From Phycisphaerales bacterium (GTDB lineage Bacteria; Planctomycetota; Phycisphaerae; UBA1845), in NCBI GenBank assembly GCA_003597935.1, contig QZJT01000130.1, forward strand, positions 1 through 36,685: a stretch of DNA of 36,685 nt, given 5' to 3'. Shown one piece after another: positions 8,680 to 16,668 of this stretch. Position numbers and translations under genes: made by a program. Under the pieces are notes generated by a model that worked only from the letters and a program-made list of their open reading frames with translations, did not search any database and was not told the DNA's origin. Position 1 is the first letter of the stretch. The number at the start of each line of letters is the position of its first letter.

Positions 8680-9774
8680 ATGACGACCCTCTCGATCGAG
8701 GGTTTTCGAGGCATCCGCAAACTCGAGATCAACGACCTCAAGCCCTTGACCGTCTTTACGGGCGACAACGGAGCGGGAAAGTCTACATGCCTGGAAGCAG
8801 CTTTCGTGCTCCATGGGCGGACGAACGCGTTGTGCGTCTTTCCCCTTCAGGTCCGACGGGGCATGGGCGCTTTTTCCGCGGCAGGGCCTTCCTTTCTCGG
8901 GTTGTTCGCCGGCGGTTCTGCGGCTGGAAGGGCTGTCATCTCCGCTACGACCAGGAACAGCGCGCGGCTCAGTCTGGAACTCACAATTGAATCGTCGCCG
9001 GAGGAGACGGTCCTGCTGGAGCAGCGGGATTGGAGCCTGGAGAGGGGCGATTTCGTCGACCCGACGAACCTGAAAGACGTGACGACGCGAGCGCCGCTCT
9101 GTTTCACGGCTCGTCGCAACGGGAAGATTGAGAATCAATCGGAATTGGTATGGGTCTTTAACCCGCCCAAGTCCGCACAACTCATGGCTCGCGGAGGAAA
9201 GGCGGGACGGCCAGCGGCCTTGCTCATGCACCCGTCGGGAGGCACGCCGCCGGATGATGAGGACAAGCAGCGCTATGGCGACCTTCGTGCGGCAGGGCGC
9301 GACGGCGAAGTCATCGAGTTCATGCGGCAGATCGACTCGCGGATCGCGGACGTCGAGTTCCTGGAGACGTCGCAGACTCGCTTCTTCCGCGCGAAACTGG
9401 CTGACGGACGATCGCTGCCTCTGGGCATGCTGGGCGGCGGGGCGATCAACGCTTTTCGGCTCGGGGTCAATCTCGCACACGTAAGTGACGGATTTCTGGC
9501 GATCGATGAAGTCGAAAACGGCATCTACAACCGACGCTTGTCAACTTTGTTTCGGGCGCTCGTCAATCACCGCAAACGGCTCGGAACGCAGGTCATGCTC
9601 GCCACCCACAGCCACGAGGCGCTGACCGCAATCGTCGGCGCGGCGTCGGAGCACGATCCGGACGAATTCGCCGTCGTACACCTGCGGCGCGATGAGCACG
9701 ACGACGTCCGCGCTACAACGATTGCCGGACGCGATGCGAAGTCGTCGATCGAACACGGGTATGACCTGCGATGA
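8680..9774 (+). CDS. OLD/AAA_15-like ABC-type ATPase, probable defence component
   Basis: The protein is 364 residues. It starts with a short LSIEGFRGIRKLEIND beta hairpin typical of SMC/RecF/OLD ATPases, then Walker A GDNGAGKST (28-36), a signature-like LGMLGGGAINAFRLG, Walker B FLAIDEVENGI (D276, E277) and the switch histidine in THSHEAL (about 310-312). The length and spacing match AAA_15/AAA_21 ATPases of overcoming-lysogenization-defect type. ATG 8680 has GAGG eight bases upstream; ATG 8572 would add 36 very basic residues and also has GAGGG upstream, so a longer form is possible. The stop overlaps the next start as ATGA, indicating coupled translation with the TOPRIM-like gene. I infer an anti-phage or DNA-surveillance role from that architecture. 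Confidence 0.8.
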   Translation: MTTLSIEGFRGIRKLEINDLKPLTVFTGDNGAGKSTCLEAAFVLHGRTNALCVFPLQVRRGMGAFSAAGPSFLGLFAGGSAAGRAVISATTRNSARLSLELTIESSPEETVLLEQRDWSLERGDFVDPTNLKDVTTRAPLCFTARRNGKIENQSELVWVFNPPKSAQLMARGGKAGRPAALLMHPSGGTPPDDEDKQRYGDLRAAGRDGEVIEFMRQIDSRIADVEFLETSQTRFFRAKLADGRSLPLGMLGGGAINAFRLGVNLAHVSDGFLAIDEVENGIYNRRLSTLFRALVNHRKRLGTQVMLATHSHEALTAIVGAASEHDPDEFAVVHLRRDEHDDVRATTIAGRDAKSSIEHGYDLR

Positions 9775-10481
9775 TTGTTCCACTGGCGCCTCGGCCGACC
9801 AGTCCGATTCTGTTCACCCCTGGCGACACGGTCATTCTCTGCGAGGGATTCGACGAATGCGCGCTGATGCGGAGGCTCTGCAACGGGCTCCACAAAGCGC
9901 CTCGGATAGGTTGTGCTGACAGGAATTCCAGCCCGGAGAGTGAACTGAGGGATCTGGCCCAGCAGGTGCGGATGGGCAACGTACGCGCAATCGGGCTGAT
10001 GTTTGACGCGGAATGCAGTCGGTCGCGTACTGAGACGAAGTTGCAACGGTGGCTGCAAGAGGCGGAGCTCCCGGTACCGGCGGACGCCATTCAACTGGCG
10101 GAGTCAACGCTGAGCGGGAACAAGGTTGGTACGGCATACCTGATCGACCCGCATGGACGTGATTCCGGCGCGATCGAGGACTACTTCCTTCCTCAGATTC
10201 GAGCGACGCGCCAGAGTGAGTGCATCGATCAGTTGCTCGAATGCTATCGTGAGCACGCGCCGCTCGAGCAGTTGGAACAGAAGGTCATCGTCCGCACGTT
10301 TGTCGCCCACCGGAATGGTCGCAACACGGGGCTCAATGCGGCGTTCAACGCCGGGATCCTGACTTGCGACGGGGAGGAGTTTGATCCGGTCAGGCGGTTC
10401 CTGGCCGTGCTGCGATGCGATGCCGCAAAGGAACCCGCTCCGAGCAGCAGAAAGAGCACCAGGAAGAGCGGAAGGCGTTGA
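9771..10481 (+). CDS. TOPRIM-like (DUF3226-type) protein paired with the ATPase
   Basis: The protein is 236 residues and starts in a 4-base ATGA overlap with the ATPase gene. It carries a TOPRIM-like pattern: VILCEGFDE (E25), then GLMFDAE (D79, E81) where the usual motif is DxD, and YLIDPHGRDSGAIEDYF (E136, D137). This order resembles DUF3226 and the DUF4435 effectors of PARIS. Such domains cut nucleic acid or act as nuclease-like effectors under control of the partner ATPase. The last 25 residues are Ser/Arg/Lys rich. No other gene intervenes before the next module. I infer that the two genes form one system; whether it is active and what it cleaves is unknown. Confidence 0.7.
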   Translation: MIVPLAPRPTSPILFTPGDTVILCEGFDECALMRRLCNGLHKAPRIGCADRNSSPESELRDLAQQVRMGNVRAIGLMFDAECSRSRTETKLQRWLQEAELPVPADAIQLAESTLSGNKVGTAYLIDPHGRDSGAIEDYFLPQIRATRQSECIDQLLECYREHAPLEQLEQKVIVRTFVAHRNGRNTGLNAAFNAGILTCDGEEFDPVRRFLAVLRCDAAKEPAPSSRKSTRKSGRR

Positions 10482-10652
10482 TGCACCTGCCGCGTTGAGA
10501 GCGCCCGGCCCGCACCCTCCGTGGGCGTGGTCGCGATGGTCCTGCGGCAGCGCGGCGTGGATGGACGGGGTGGAGCCCGAGCCAGGACGCTGTCTGGTGG
10601 CGCTCGCCCACCTGGCATCCGGCGCGTACAATCTCACCCAGAGGTCAAACAC

Positions 10653-10880
10653 ATGAAACAGTTGGACCGAATCACAGTGAACACGAACGTCATGGGCGGC
10701 CGCCCCTGCATCCGTGGGCTGCGCATGCCCGTGTCCCGCGTTCTCGGCATGTTGGCGGCCGGTGAGCGGGAGGAGACGATTCTGGCCAACCATCCGGACC
10801 TCGAACCGGAGGACATCCGCCAGGCGCTGCTGTACGCCGCGTCCCTGTCCGACGACCCGGTCATTCCGCTGGCCGGATGA
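10653..10880 (+). CDS. DUF433 antitoxin
   Basis: The protein is 75 residues and contains the DUF433 core (DRITVNTNVMGGRPCIRGLRM, then LEPEDIRQALLYAA). DUF433 proteins have a small HTH-like fold and are typical antitoxins of a PIN-like DUF5615 toxin. The stop overlaps the ATG of the toxin remnant (GATGATG), as expected for such pairs. A TACAAT -10-like element at 10627-10632 lies just upstream, without a clear -35. Because the toxin is broken, this antitoxin is probably an orphan. Confidence 0.85.
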   Translation: MKQLDRITVNTNVMGGRPCIRGLRMPVSRVLGMLAAGEREETILANHPDLEPEDIRQALLYAASLSDDPVIPLAG

Positions 10881-11013
10881 TGCGATTTCTCGTTTGCTTC
10901 AGGTGGTTCTGGATCGGGTGCCCGAGGAAACGCTCCAGCGATCGGTGATTATCGTTGAACAGACACGGCTGCGGATCGCATCATTGCCGGTGCGCCCCGA
11001 CCTGGGTGAATAA
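10877..11013 (+). pseudogene. Gutted DUF5615 PIN-like toxin
   Basis: The start ATGATGCGATTTCTCGTT encodes MMRFLV, the normal beginning of DUF5615 toxins, overlapping the DUF433 stop. The frame then breaks, and another frame directly gives DAISRLLQVVLDRVPEETLQ and VIIVEQTRLRIASLPV, the normal C-terminus of this family. An internal piece of perhaps 60-70 codons carrying the acidic active-site residues is missing. The remnant ends at TAA 11011-11013, eight bases before ispG starts. Confidence 0.7.
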
Positions 11014-11021
11014 GGAGTCTA

Positions 11022-12239
11022 GTGAGTCACACGATGACACCGCGTCGCAAAACCAGACAAGTCACCGTCGGCGGCGTGAAGATCGGTGGGGACGCGCCCG
11101 TGTCGATCCAGTCGATGACCAGCACCTATACGTACGAAGTCGACAAGACCGTGGCCGAGATCCGGCGGATGGCGGAGGCGGGGGTCGACATCGTCCGGGT
11201 CGCGGTGCCGGAGAAGCGCGATACCGAGGCGCTGCCGGCCATTCTCGATCAATCGCCGGTGCCGATCGTGGCGGACGTGCACTTTCATTTTCAGCGGGCG
11301 CTGGAGGCGGTCGAGGCCGGGGTTCACAAGATCCGCCTCAACCCGGGCAACATCCAGGACCGCCGTCAGGTCGACCGCGTCATCGCCGCCTGCCGCGAGC
11401 GCGGCATCCCCATCCGTGTGGGCGTCAACGAAGGCGGCATCATCGAGCGCCGCGACAAAAACGTCCGCGCGGCCGAGCAGGGCCGGCTTCAATCCGACTA
11501 CCACGGACACCTGATGGCAATCATGGTCGAGAAAGTCGAAGAATACCTGCGCATCTTCGACGACAACCACTTTCACGACGTGGTACTCTCGGCCAAGAGC
11601 ATCGACCCGCGCATCTGCATCGACGCCTACACCGCCATCAGCCGGCGCTTCGACTACCCGCTGCACCTGGGCGTCACCCACGCCGGGCCGAAGGAAACCG
11701 GCTGCATCCGCTCGGTCACGGCCCTGGGGACGCTGCTGGCCAACGGCATCGGCGACACGGTGCGCATCTCGTACGCGTCCGACCCGGTGCTGGAAGTCGA
11801 GGACGCCCGCGAGATGCTCTGCTGCCTGGGCCTGCGAAATCGCGTCGAGCCGGAACTGATCGCGTGTCCTACGTGCGGGCGCATCGAGATCGACCTGATC
11901 GCGCTGGTTTCAGACGTCCGCCGCGTGCTGGCGACGATCAAGACGCCGGTCAAAGTGGCCGTGATGGGCTGCGTCGTCAACGGCCCCGGCGAGGCGGAAG
12001 GCGCCGACGTCGCCATCTTCGCCGGCAAGGGCAAAGGCATCATCTACGTCCAGGGCGAGCAGACCCGCACCGTCCGCGAAGCCGACATGCTCGACGCACT
12101 CTACGAGGAAACGAAGGCGTTCGCCGAGAAGGTCGAACGCGGCGAGGCGAGGTTGGGCGAGAAGAAGGTGAGCATCGTCCCCCCCGACCCGCTGCCGCGG
12201 GCGGACGGGAGCGTGCCGCTGACGGTGATGAAGGGGTGA
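11022..12239 (+). CDS. ispG: 4-hydroxy-3-methylbut-2-en-1-yl diphosphate synthase
   Basis: The protein is 405 residues from GTG 11022, preceded by AAGGAG at 11012-11017. It is the short bacterial form of IspG (GcpE), which reductively converts MEcPP to HMBPP in the non-mevalonate isoprenoid pathway. The TIM-barrel part contains SIQSMTSTYT and IRLNPGNIQ. The 4Fe-4S cysteines are C282 and C285 (CPTCGR) and C317 (MGCVVNGPGEA). A second in-frame start (ATG 11034) is possible but has a worse ribosome site. The enzyme is cytosolic and needs flavodoxin or ferredoxin. The gene is flanked on both sides by decayed toxin-antitoxin genes. Confidence 0.97.
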   Translation: MSHTMTPRRKTRQVTVGGVKIGGDAPVSIQSMTSTYTYEVDKTVAEIRRMAEAGVDIVRVAVPEKRDTEALPAILDQSPVPIVADVHFHFQRALEAVEAGVHKIRLNPGNIQDRRQVDRVIAACRERGIPIRVGVNEGGIIERRDKNVRAAEQGRLQSDYHGHLMAIMVEKVEEYLRIFDDNHFHDVVLSAKSIDPRICIDAYTAISRRFDYPLHLGVTHAGPKETGCIRSVTALGTLLANGIGDTVRISYASDPVLEVEDAREMLCCLGLRNRVEPELIACPTCGRIEIDLIALVSDVRRVLATIKTPVKVAVMGCVVNGPGEAEGADVAIFAGKGKGIIYVQGEQTRTVREADMLDALYEETKAFAEKVERGEARLGEKKVSIVPPDPLPRADGSVPLTVMKG

Positions 12240-12329
12240 CGGAGTGACGATTCGGCGGCGTAGAGGCGACAGGGTTGTCGGAAGCACGCTTGACCAGCTA
12301 AACTAACGGAGCGCAGTGGGGATGTGCAG

Positions 12330-12734
12330 ATGATTCGCAAACTGGGACATGAAGTTGACGGAAGAATCACCGCTGCCAGCGCCCGGGAACAGTTCCTGCG
12401 CGACGTCCTCAGCGACGTCGCGGAACTCCCCCAGTCAGTACGCACATCCTCGACTGCAGCGTGCTGCACGAAGTTCGCAGAAGGCGTCGGACTGACTTTG
12501 GCGGGCATTCCAGAGGCTCGAACCGCAGTCTTCGACGACGACGACGGCGCGGTCACGCTGACAGCGCACTCCAAAGCGACCAGGCGGCAGATTTCCTTCG
12601 AGTTTCAACGGGATGGGCGGTCAATCCACGTCGTCAAGATCGACGAGTACATGACGCGGACGGAGTGTCATGCGGAGGCGAGCGACACGAGCGTTCTGCT
12701 GGAGGCGATCCACTGGTTGGGCGGGCGATCGTGA
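12330..12734 (+). CDS. Small conserved-looking protein, function unknown
   Basis: The protein is 134 residues from ATG 12330 (GTG 12324 is an alternative). It is compact and acidic in the middle (VFDDDDGAV) with an alternating beta-type second half (QISFEFQRDGRSIHVVKIDEYM). I do not recognise a family. Its TGA overlaps the GTG of the following truncated frame as GTGA, which indicates a former two-gene unit, probably of toxin-antitoxin style given the neighbours. No signal peptide or membrane segment is visible. Confidence 0.55.
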   Translation: MIRKLGHEVDGRITAASAREQFLRDVLSDVAELPQSVRTSSTAACCTKFAEGVGLTLAGIPEARTAVFDDDDGAVTLTAHSKATRRQISFEFQRDGRSIHVVKIDEYMTRTECHAEASDTSVLLEAIHWLGGRS

Positions 12735-12943
12735 CGCCCTTCAAATCCGGCGACAGGTTCCTCCGGCGCGTCGGCCTGCCCGGTCAGATCAAGCGGGGCG
12801 TCGTGCACTGGCGAGCCTTCAAAGAGAGAGACGCGACGTTGAACTCGGCAGGCAGCGCGGGAGCTTTGCCTTCGAAACCACACTCGCGAGCCGGACTTAC
12901 GCGCCTTGGCTCAGGGGTCTGCTCGACGACGGCTACAACGTGA
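12731..12943 (+). pseudogene. Truncated partner of the preceding gene
   Basis: A GTG start in GTGA overlap opens a frame that begins TPFKSGDRFLRRVGLPGQ, which looks like a genuine N-terminus. After about 35 codons the sequence becomes Ser/Gly/Pro filler because it is out of frame over the zeta-toxin remnant, ending at 12943. I infer that a deletion removed the end of this gene and the start of the zeta gene and joined them. Confidence 0.4.
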
Positions 12944-13230
12944 CACTGCTTTTTCTTTGGCTGTCTTCCCCGGATGTGGCGATCGCCCGAGTGGCAGAAC
13001 GCGTGCGTGCCGGCGGACACGACGTGCCTGCGGCGACCGTCCAACGGCGATTTCACAGGGGTCTGCGCAATTTCCTGGACCTATACCGGCCGCTGGTGTC
13101 CAAGTGGCACGTCTATGACAGCAACACGAAACGCGGCCCGCACCTCATCGCTGGCGGCGGATCCCAGCGTGCGGATACAATACACGATCAGCGCGGCTGG
13201 CAGCACGTGCTGGAGAGTGCCGATGCATGA
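12838..13230 (+). pseudogene. Zeta-toxin-like ATPase, C-terminal half only
   Basis: This frame encodes SFAFETTLASRTY, LLFLWLSSPDVAIARV, VRAGGHDVP and RRFHRGLRNFLDLYRPLV, the conserved second half of the zeta-toxin/COG4185 predicted kinase family. The first half, with the P-loop GxxGxGKT that binds ATP, is absent: sequence before 12838 belongs to another frame and gene. The protein would be inactive as a kinase. The TGA at 13228-13230 overlaps the start of the next small gene by 8 bases, preserving the usual arrangement with its partner. Confidence 0.75.
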
Positions 13231-13414
13231 TTACGCAGAACCCCACGAAGATGCCCGGATCGCGGAAGCGCTGATGCAGTCCTTTCGTGAAGTGCTCCGC
13301 CAGCACCGTCTCGCCGGAGTCCCGGTCGTCGTTTCGGAGCATGGGAAGGTTGCCTACGTTCCGGCCGAGGAGATCGAGCGGGAGCTGGCCGCGCGCGGCC
13401 GCACGGAGGGCTGA
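13223..13414 (+). CDS. Small partner protein of zeta-type module
   Basis: The protein is 63 residues from ATG 13223, translationally coupled to the zeta remnant. It has a helical N-terminal half (EDARIAEALMQSFREVLRQH) and a short beta part VPVVVSEHGKVAYVPAEEIE. I recall small proteins of this form next to COG4185 kinases, where they are candidate antitoxins; this is association, not proof. The frame is intact although the toxin is broken. Confidence 0.6.
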   Translation: MHDYAEPHEDARIAEALMQSFREVLRQHRLAGVPVVVSEHGKVAYVPAEEIERELAARGRTEG

Positions 13415-13477
13415 GGCACAACTCGTTGGATCGGCAACCGGGTTGTTGGATACAACCCCGGTCGGCCACCGCAGCAC

Positions 13478-14923
13478 CTACCCCCCTTGGTGCATCCATA
13501 GTACCCGCACCGCTTCCACCACTCCTGAGATCGGCGGGCTGGCGACGATGTCGTTGTAATACACAACGGTGATCAGAAACGCCACCGCCAGCCAGGGGCC
13601 GAGCGGAATCGCCCTGGCGCGTTTCCACGGCAGCACCGCCAGCCAGCCGAAGATCGCCAGGAAGCAGGCCAGAAAGAAACCCACCACCACCACCGGCCAG
13701 CCGGCCACGCAGCCGGTCGCCGCCATCAGGTGGATGTCGCCGCTGCCCATCGCCTCCTTGCCGAACACCAGGGTGAAGACGATCCGCACCGCCCAGCCCA
13801 TCGCCCCCGCGATGACGAAGCCGGCGGCGGCCGTGCCCAGCCCCAGCAGCGGCTGCCAGGGACGCCACATCGGCAACGACGACGAATTGTACGCCGCCCG
13901 GAAGAACGCACCCGAAAGCGCCTCGCGCGTGGCCTGATCGCGGCTGATCCACCACCAGACCGCCGCGCCGGCGAGGAGGGCCGGCGTCAGCGCGACAAGC
14001 TCCTCCAGCGCCATCCAGCGGGCGCCGTGCCGCTCCTCTTCGATGGCATCGGCGACCAGATGGTCCGCCGGACGCCGCCTGACGCTGGAGGCCACGATCA
14101 ACGCCAAGAGCAGCGCCAGCGGAACCACCGAACGCCACTGGCCCAGCAGCGGCGCCGGCCGCGCCAGCTCCGACGCCGGAAACACCACCATCAGGCTGAT
14201 CAGCGTGATCCCCAGCCACAACGGCCAGCGCCGCGACGGGACGACGCCTTCCTCGCCAGCCGGGGGGGGGGCGTCCGCTTCGTGCCCGTCGTCGAACTCG
14301 TCGTTCCAGGGGGCCGAACGGACCACCAGCCACGCGGCCGCCAGGCCCGTCATCACCGCCAGCGACACCAGCGCGGTCGAGGGCGCCGGCCGCACCCACT
14401 TCGTCGCGCTGTAGACCGGCGTCCACAACACGTGGCAGGCGAAGCCGATGACGGTGACGGCATGGGTGAAGCGGACGTCCACCCAGTAGTGCTCGATGTC
14501 GATCGCCGACATCGCGAACAGACAGGCGAACAGCGCCAGGTGTGCCACGACTATGGGCCAGTCGCTCAACGCACGCTCGCTGAGCAGGAACGAGCCGCTC
14601 AGCCCGCTGCGCATCTGCTGGACCACCAGGGCGTCGACGATGATCACGAAGATGGCGGCCACCGCCAGCTCCACCACCGGATAGCGCAGCGAAATCGGCA
14701 GCCGGCAGGCCCGGCACCGCCCGCCCAGAAGTGCGTAACTGAGCACCGGCAGGTTGTCACGCCACGGGATGCGGGCGCCGCAGCGCGGACAGGCCGACCA
14801 GCGCGGCTCGGTCAGCTTCCGGCCCAGGGGCAGGCGGTAGATCAAGACGTTGGTAAAGCTGCCGACGCACAGCCCCATGCCCGCCGTGAAGGCCAGCCAG
14901 CCCAGCGTCGCGATCATCTCCAT
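13478..14923 (-). CDS. Prepilin peptidase (type IV leader peptidase), long form
   Basis: The protein is 481 residues from ATG 14923. The zinc-binding CPRCG (45-49) and CRAC (70-73) pairs flank a cytosolic loop, as in PilD/GspO. The two catalytic aspartates are in IDIEHYWVD (D149) and in MGSGDIH (D396). The enzyme is an inner-membrane aspartic protease that removes the leader of prepilins and pseudopilins. Bacterial members usually have about 230-290 residues. Here about 150 extra residues separate the two catalytic aspartates and include a hydrophilic stretch (DDGHEADAPPPAGEEG) and extra hydrophobic segments. It is the last gene of a minus-strand set with a pseudopilin-like protein, a plausible substrate. 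Confidence 0.88.
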   Translation of the reverse strand: MEMIATLGWLAFTAGMGLCVGSFTNVLIYRLPLGRKLTEPRWSACPRCGARIPWRDNLPVLSYALLGGRCRACRLPISLRYPVVELAVAAIFVIIVDALVVQQMRSGLSGSFLLSERALSDWPIVVAHLALFACLFAMSAIDIEHYWVDVRFTHAVTVIGFACHVLWTPVYSATKWVRPAPSTALVSLAVMTGLAAAWLVVRSAPWNDEFDDGHEADAPPPAGEEGVVPSRRWPLWLGITLISLMVVFPASELARPAPLLGQWRSVVPLALLLALIVASSVRRRPADHLVADAIEEERHGARWMALEELVALTPALLAGAAVWWWISRDQATREALSGAFFRAAYNSSSLPMWRPWQPLLGLGTAAAGFVIAGAMGWAVRIVFTLVFGKEAMGSGDIHLMAATGCVAGWPVVVVGFFLACFLAIFGWLAVLPWKRARAIPLGPWLAVAFLITVVYYNDIVASPPISGVVEAVRVLWMHQGG

Positions 14924-15120
14924 CTGAAGGCTGTCCACCTGGCGAATCGCTCCGGGAGCCTGCACGGGTCCGCGTTGCGGCGGGCGGTCGTCGGTGCCGG
15001 GTCTGCGCCGCCCCGGGTCCTGTCCACAAACACGCCCAGGCGCTGCGTCGCCAGCCGGCGGGGGCGTCTTATGCGAATCGCTGCGTCTTGCCAAGCGCCC
15101 GCGCTACCAGCCGGCGCCGG

Positions 15121-15993
15121 TCACGGACGCATGAACGGCGTCAGAAACGCGAACGACCGCGCCAGCGATTCGACCGCCACGTGCCCGTGGCGCGGCAGCT
15201 CGACGCTGATCGGCCCGGCGTACGCTACGTCGTGCAGAGCGGCGAAGATGGGCTCGAAGCACATGTCGCCCTCGCCGAACGGCAGGTGATCGTGTACGCC
15301 GCGCCGCATGTCCGCGACGTGGACGTTCCCCAGGCTCGCCCCGCGGCGCCGAATGTGGGCGGCCGGGTCGCCGTCGCCCAGGCAGTGGACGTGGGTCACG
15401 TCCAGGGTGAGGCCGAAGAGCGGATCATCGACGGCCGCGGCCAGCCGGTCGTAGCGGGCCAGGGTGTCGATGAACATGCCCGGCTCCGGCTCGAAACCCA
15501 GCGTCACGCCCAGCGGCCGGGCGGCGTCCAGCACCTGCCTCACCGACGCCGTCAACCGGGCGAACAGGGCCTTCTCCGGTTCCGCCGCCTCCGGGGCGCC
15601 GGCGGGTTCCGGCGACGTGGCCGCATCCGCCGCCCCCGACCACAACGACACGCACCCCCCCCCGAAGGCGCGGGCGACGTGGCAGGCCGTCACCAGGAAC
15701 TCGATGCGGCGGGCGCGCCCGGCCGGCGAGCGGCTGATCAGCGTGGGCTGGTGCTTGCGGCGCGGGTCGAGGATGAATCGGGCGCCCGTCTCGATCGTGG
15801 CCGTCAGGCCGAGCCGCGCGGTGATCGGCCTCAGCCGCTTCGCTTCGGCCACGGCCCGCTCGCGGTCGGTGGGGTCGAGATGGTGGTGATCCAGCGTCAG
15901 GGCGACGCCGCGGTAGCCGTGCTCGGCGATCAGCGTCAGCGCGTCGTCGAGGCGGTGATAGGCCAGCCCGTTGGTGTTGTAGCTCAGATACAT
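15121..15993 (-). CDS. Xylose-isomerase-like TIM-barrel protein (sugar phosphate isomerase/epimerase family)
   Basis: The protein is 290 residues from ATG 15993, seven bases after the end of the pseudopilin-like gene. The pattern MYLSYNTNGLA, GYRGVALTLD, LGFEPEPGMFID, LTLDVTHVHCLGD and VHVADMRRG with a closing SVELPRHGH follows the AP_endonuc_2 TIM barrel, with metal-binding Glu, Asp and His residues near the C-terminal ends of the strands. Substrates in this superfamily are diverse, so no reaction is claimed. A small Ala/Glu/Pro-rich insertion (AGAPEAAEPE) is seen. It is cytosolic. Confidence 0.75.
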   Translation of the reverse strand: MYLSYNTNGLAYHRLDDALTLIAEHGYRGVALTLDHHHLDPTDRERAVAEAKRLRPITARLGLTATIETGARFILDPRRKHQPTLISRSPAGRARRIEFLVTACHVARAFGGGCVSLWSGAADAATSPEPAGAPEAAEPEKALFARLTASVRQVLDAARPLGVTLGFEPEPGMFIDTLARYDRLAAAVDDPLFGLTLDVTHVHCLGDGDPAAHIRRRGASLGNVHVADMRRGVHDHLPFGEGDMCFEPIFAALHDVAYAGPISVELPRHGHVAVESLARSFAFLTPFMRP

Positions 15994-16000
15994 GGCGGCG

Positions 16001-16657
16001 TTACGGCCCGGGCGCCTTCTTGATCGCCGCGTGATAGTCGTCGCCCTTGAGGAACTGGACGCTCCCGTCGGGATAGCAGACGTTTCCTCCTTCGTTGTCG
16101 TGATTGCCCGACGGTTCATGGATCACTACGGCGTCGTCGGCCAGGGCGACGGTCTGCGGCCAGGCGAGCACATAGTTGGACACACCCGCCGACGGACAGG
16201 TGAGCATCGCGTCGGTCAGGTCGCCGCGTTCCACCAGGAACTTCAGCGACGGCGTTCCCTGGCCGGGGTGGTCATGGTGGTAGATCTTCACGGAGGTGGC
16301 GATGCTCTTCATGTTGGAGGCGCATACCAGCCGCTTGGATAGTTCCCGCGCCCGGGAGAGCGAGGGGAGAAGGACGCTCACCAGCAGCGTCCCCATCACC
16401 AGTGCGGTGAACAGGCTGCAGATGCCGCACACCAGGCCCGCGATCGCCATCCCGCGCCCGCCGTATTCCTGCGGCCGGGCGCTGCAGCGTGAGATCGCGA
16501 TGATGCCGACCGGGATCGCGACGAACCCCACCGGGGGGCACATGACGACCCCCAGAATGCCGCACACGAGCGCCGTAACCGCCAGCCCCGTATTGACCTG
16601 GGACGTGTGAAGGAAGCCCGGTTGGGTCGGCGGCGTAGCTTGCGGAAAGTCACTCAT
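16001..16657 (-). CDS. DUF4190/prepilin-like membrane protein with H-X9-DG-type end
   Basis: The protein is 218 residues from ATG 16657, eleven bases after the transporter stop. Two hydrophobic segments (LAVTALVCGILGVVM and GMAIAGLVCGICSLF) form a DUF4190-like membrane part. A third hydrophobic stretch then leads into LLPSLSRARELSKRLVCASNMKSIA, the N-terminal helix pattern of planctomycete pseudopilins, and the end GGNVCYPDGSVQFLKG is an H-X9-DG-type motif. It is therefore probably a surface or secretion-related pseudopilin relative. The prepilin peptidase two genes downstream may process it, although the leader is embedded inside a longer membrane protein. Confidence 0.7.
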   Translation of the reverse strand: MSDFPQATPPTQPGFLHTSQVNTGLAVTALVCGILGVVMCPPVGFVAIPVGIIAISRCSARPQEYGGRGMAIAGLVCGICSLFTALVMGTLLVSVLLPSLSRARELSKRLVCASNMKSIATSVKIYHHDHPGQGTPSLKFLVERGDLTDAMLTCPSAGVSNYVLAWPQTVALADDAVVIHEPSGNHDNEGGNVCYPDGSVQFLKGDDYHAAIKKAPGP

Positions 16658-16668
16658 CACTGACACCC

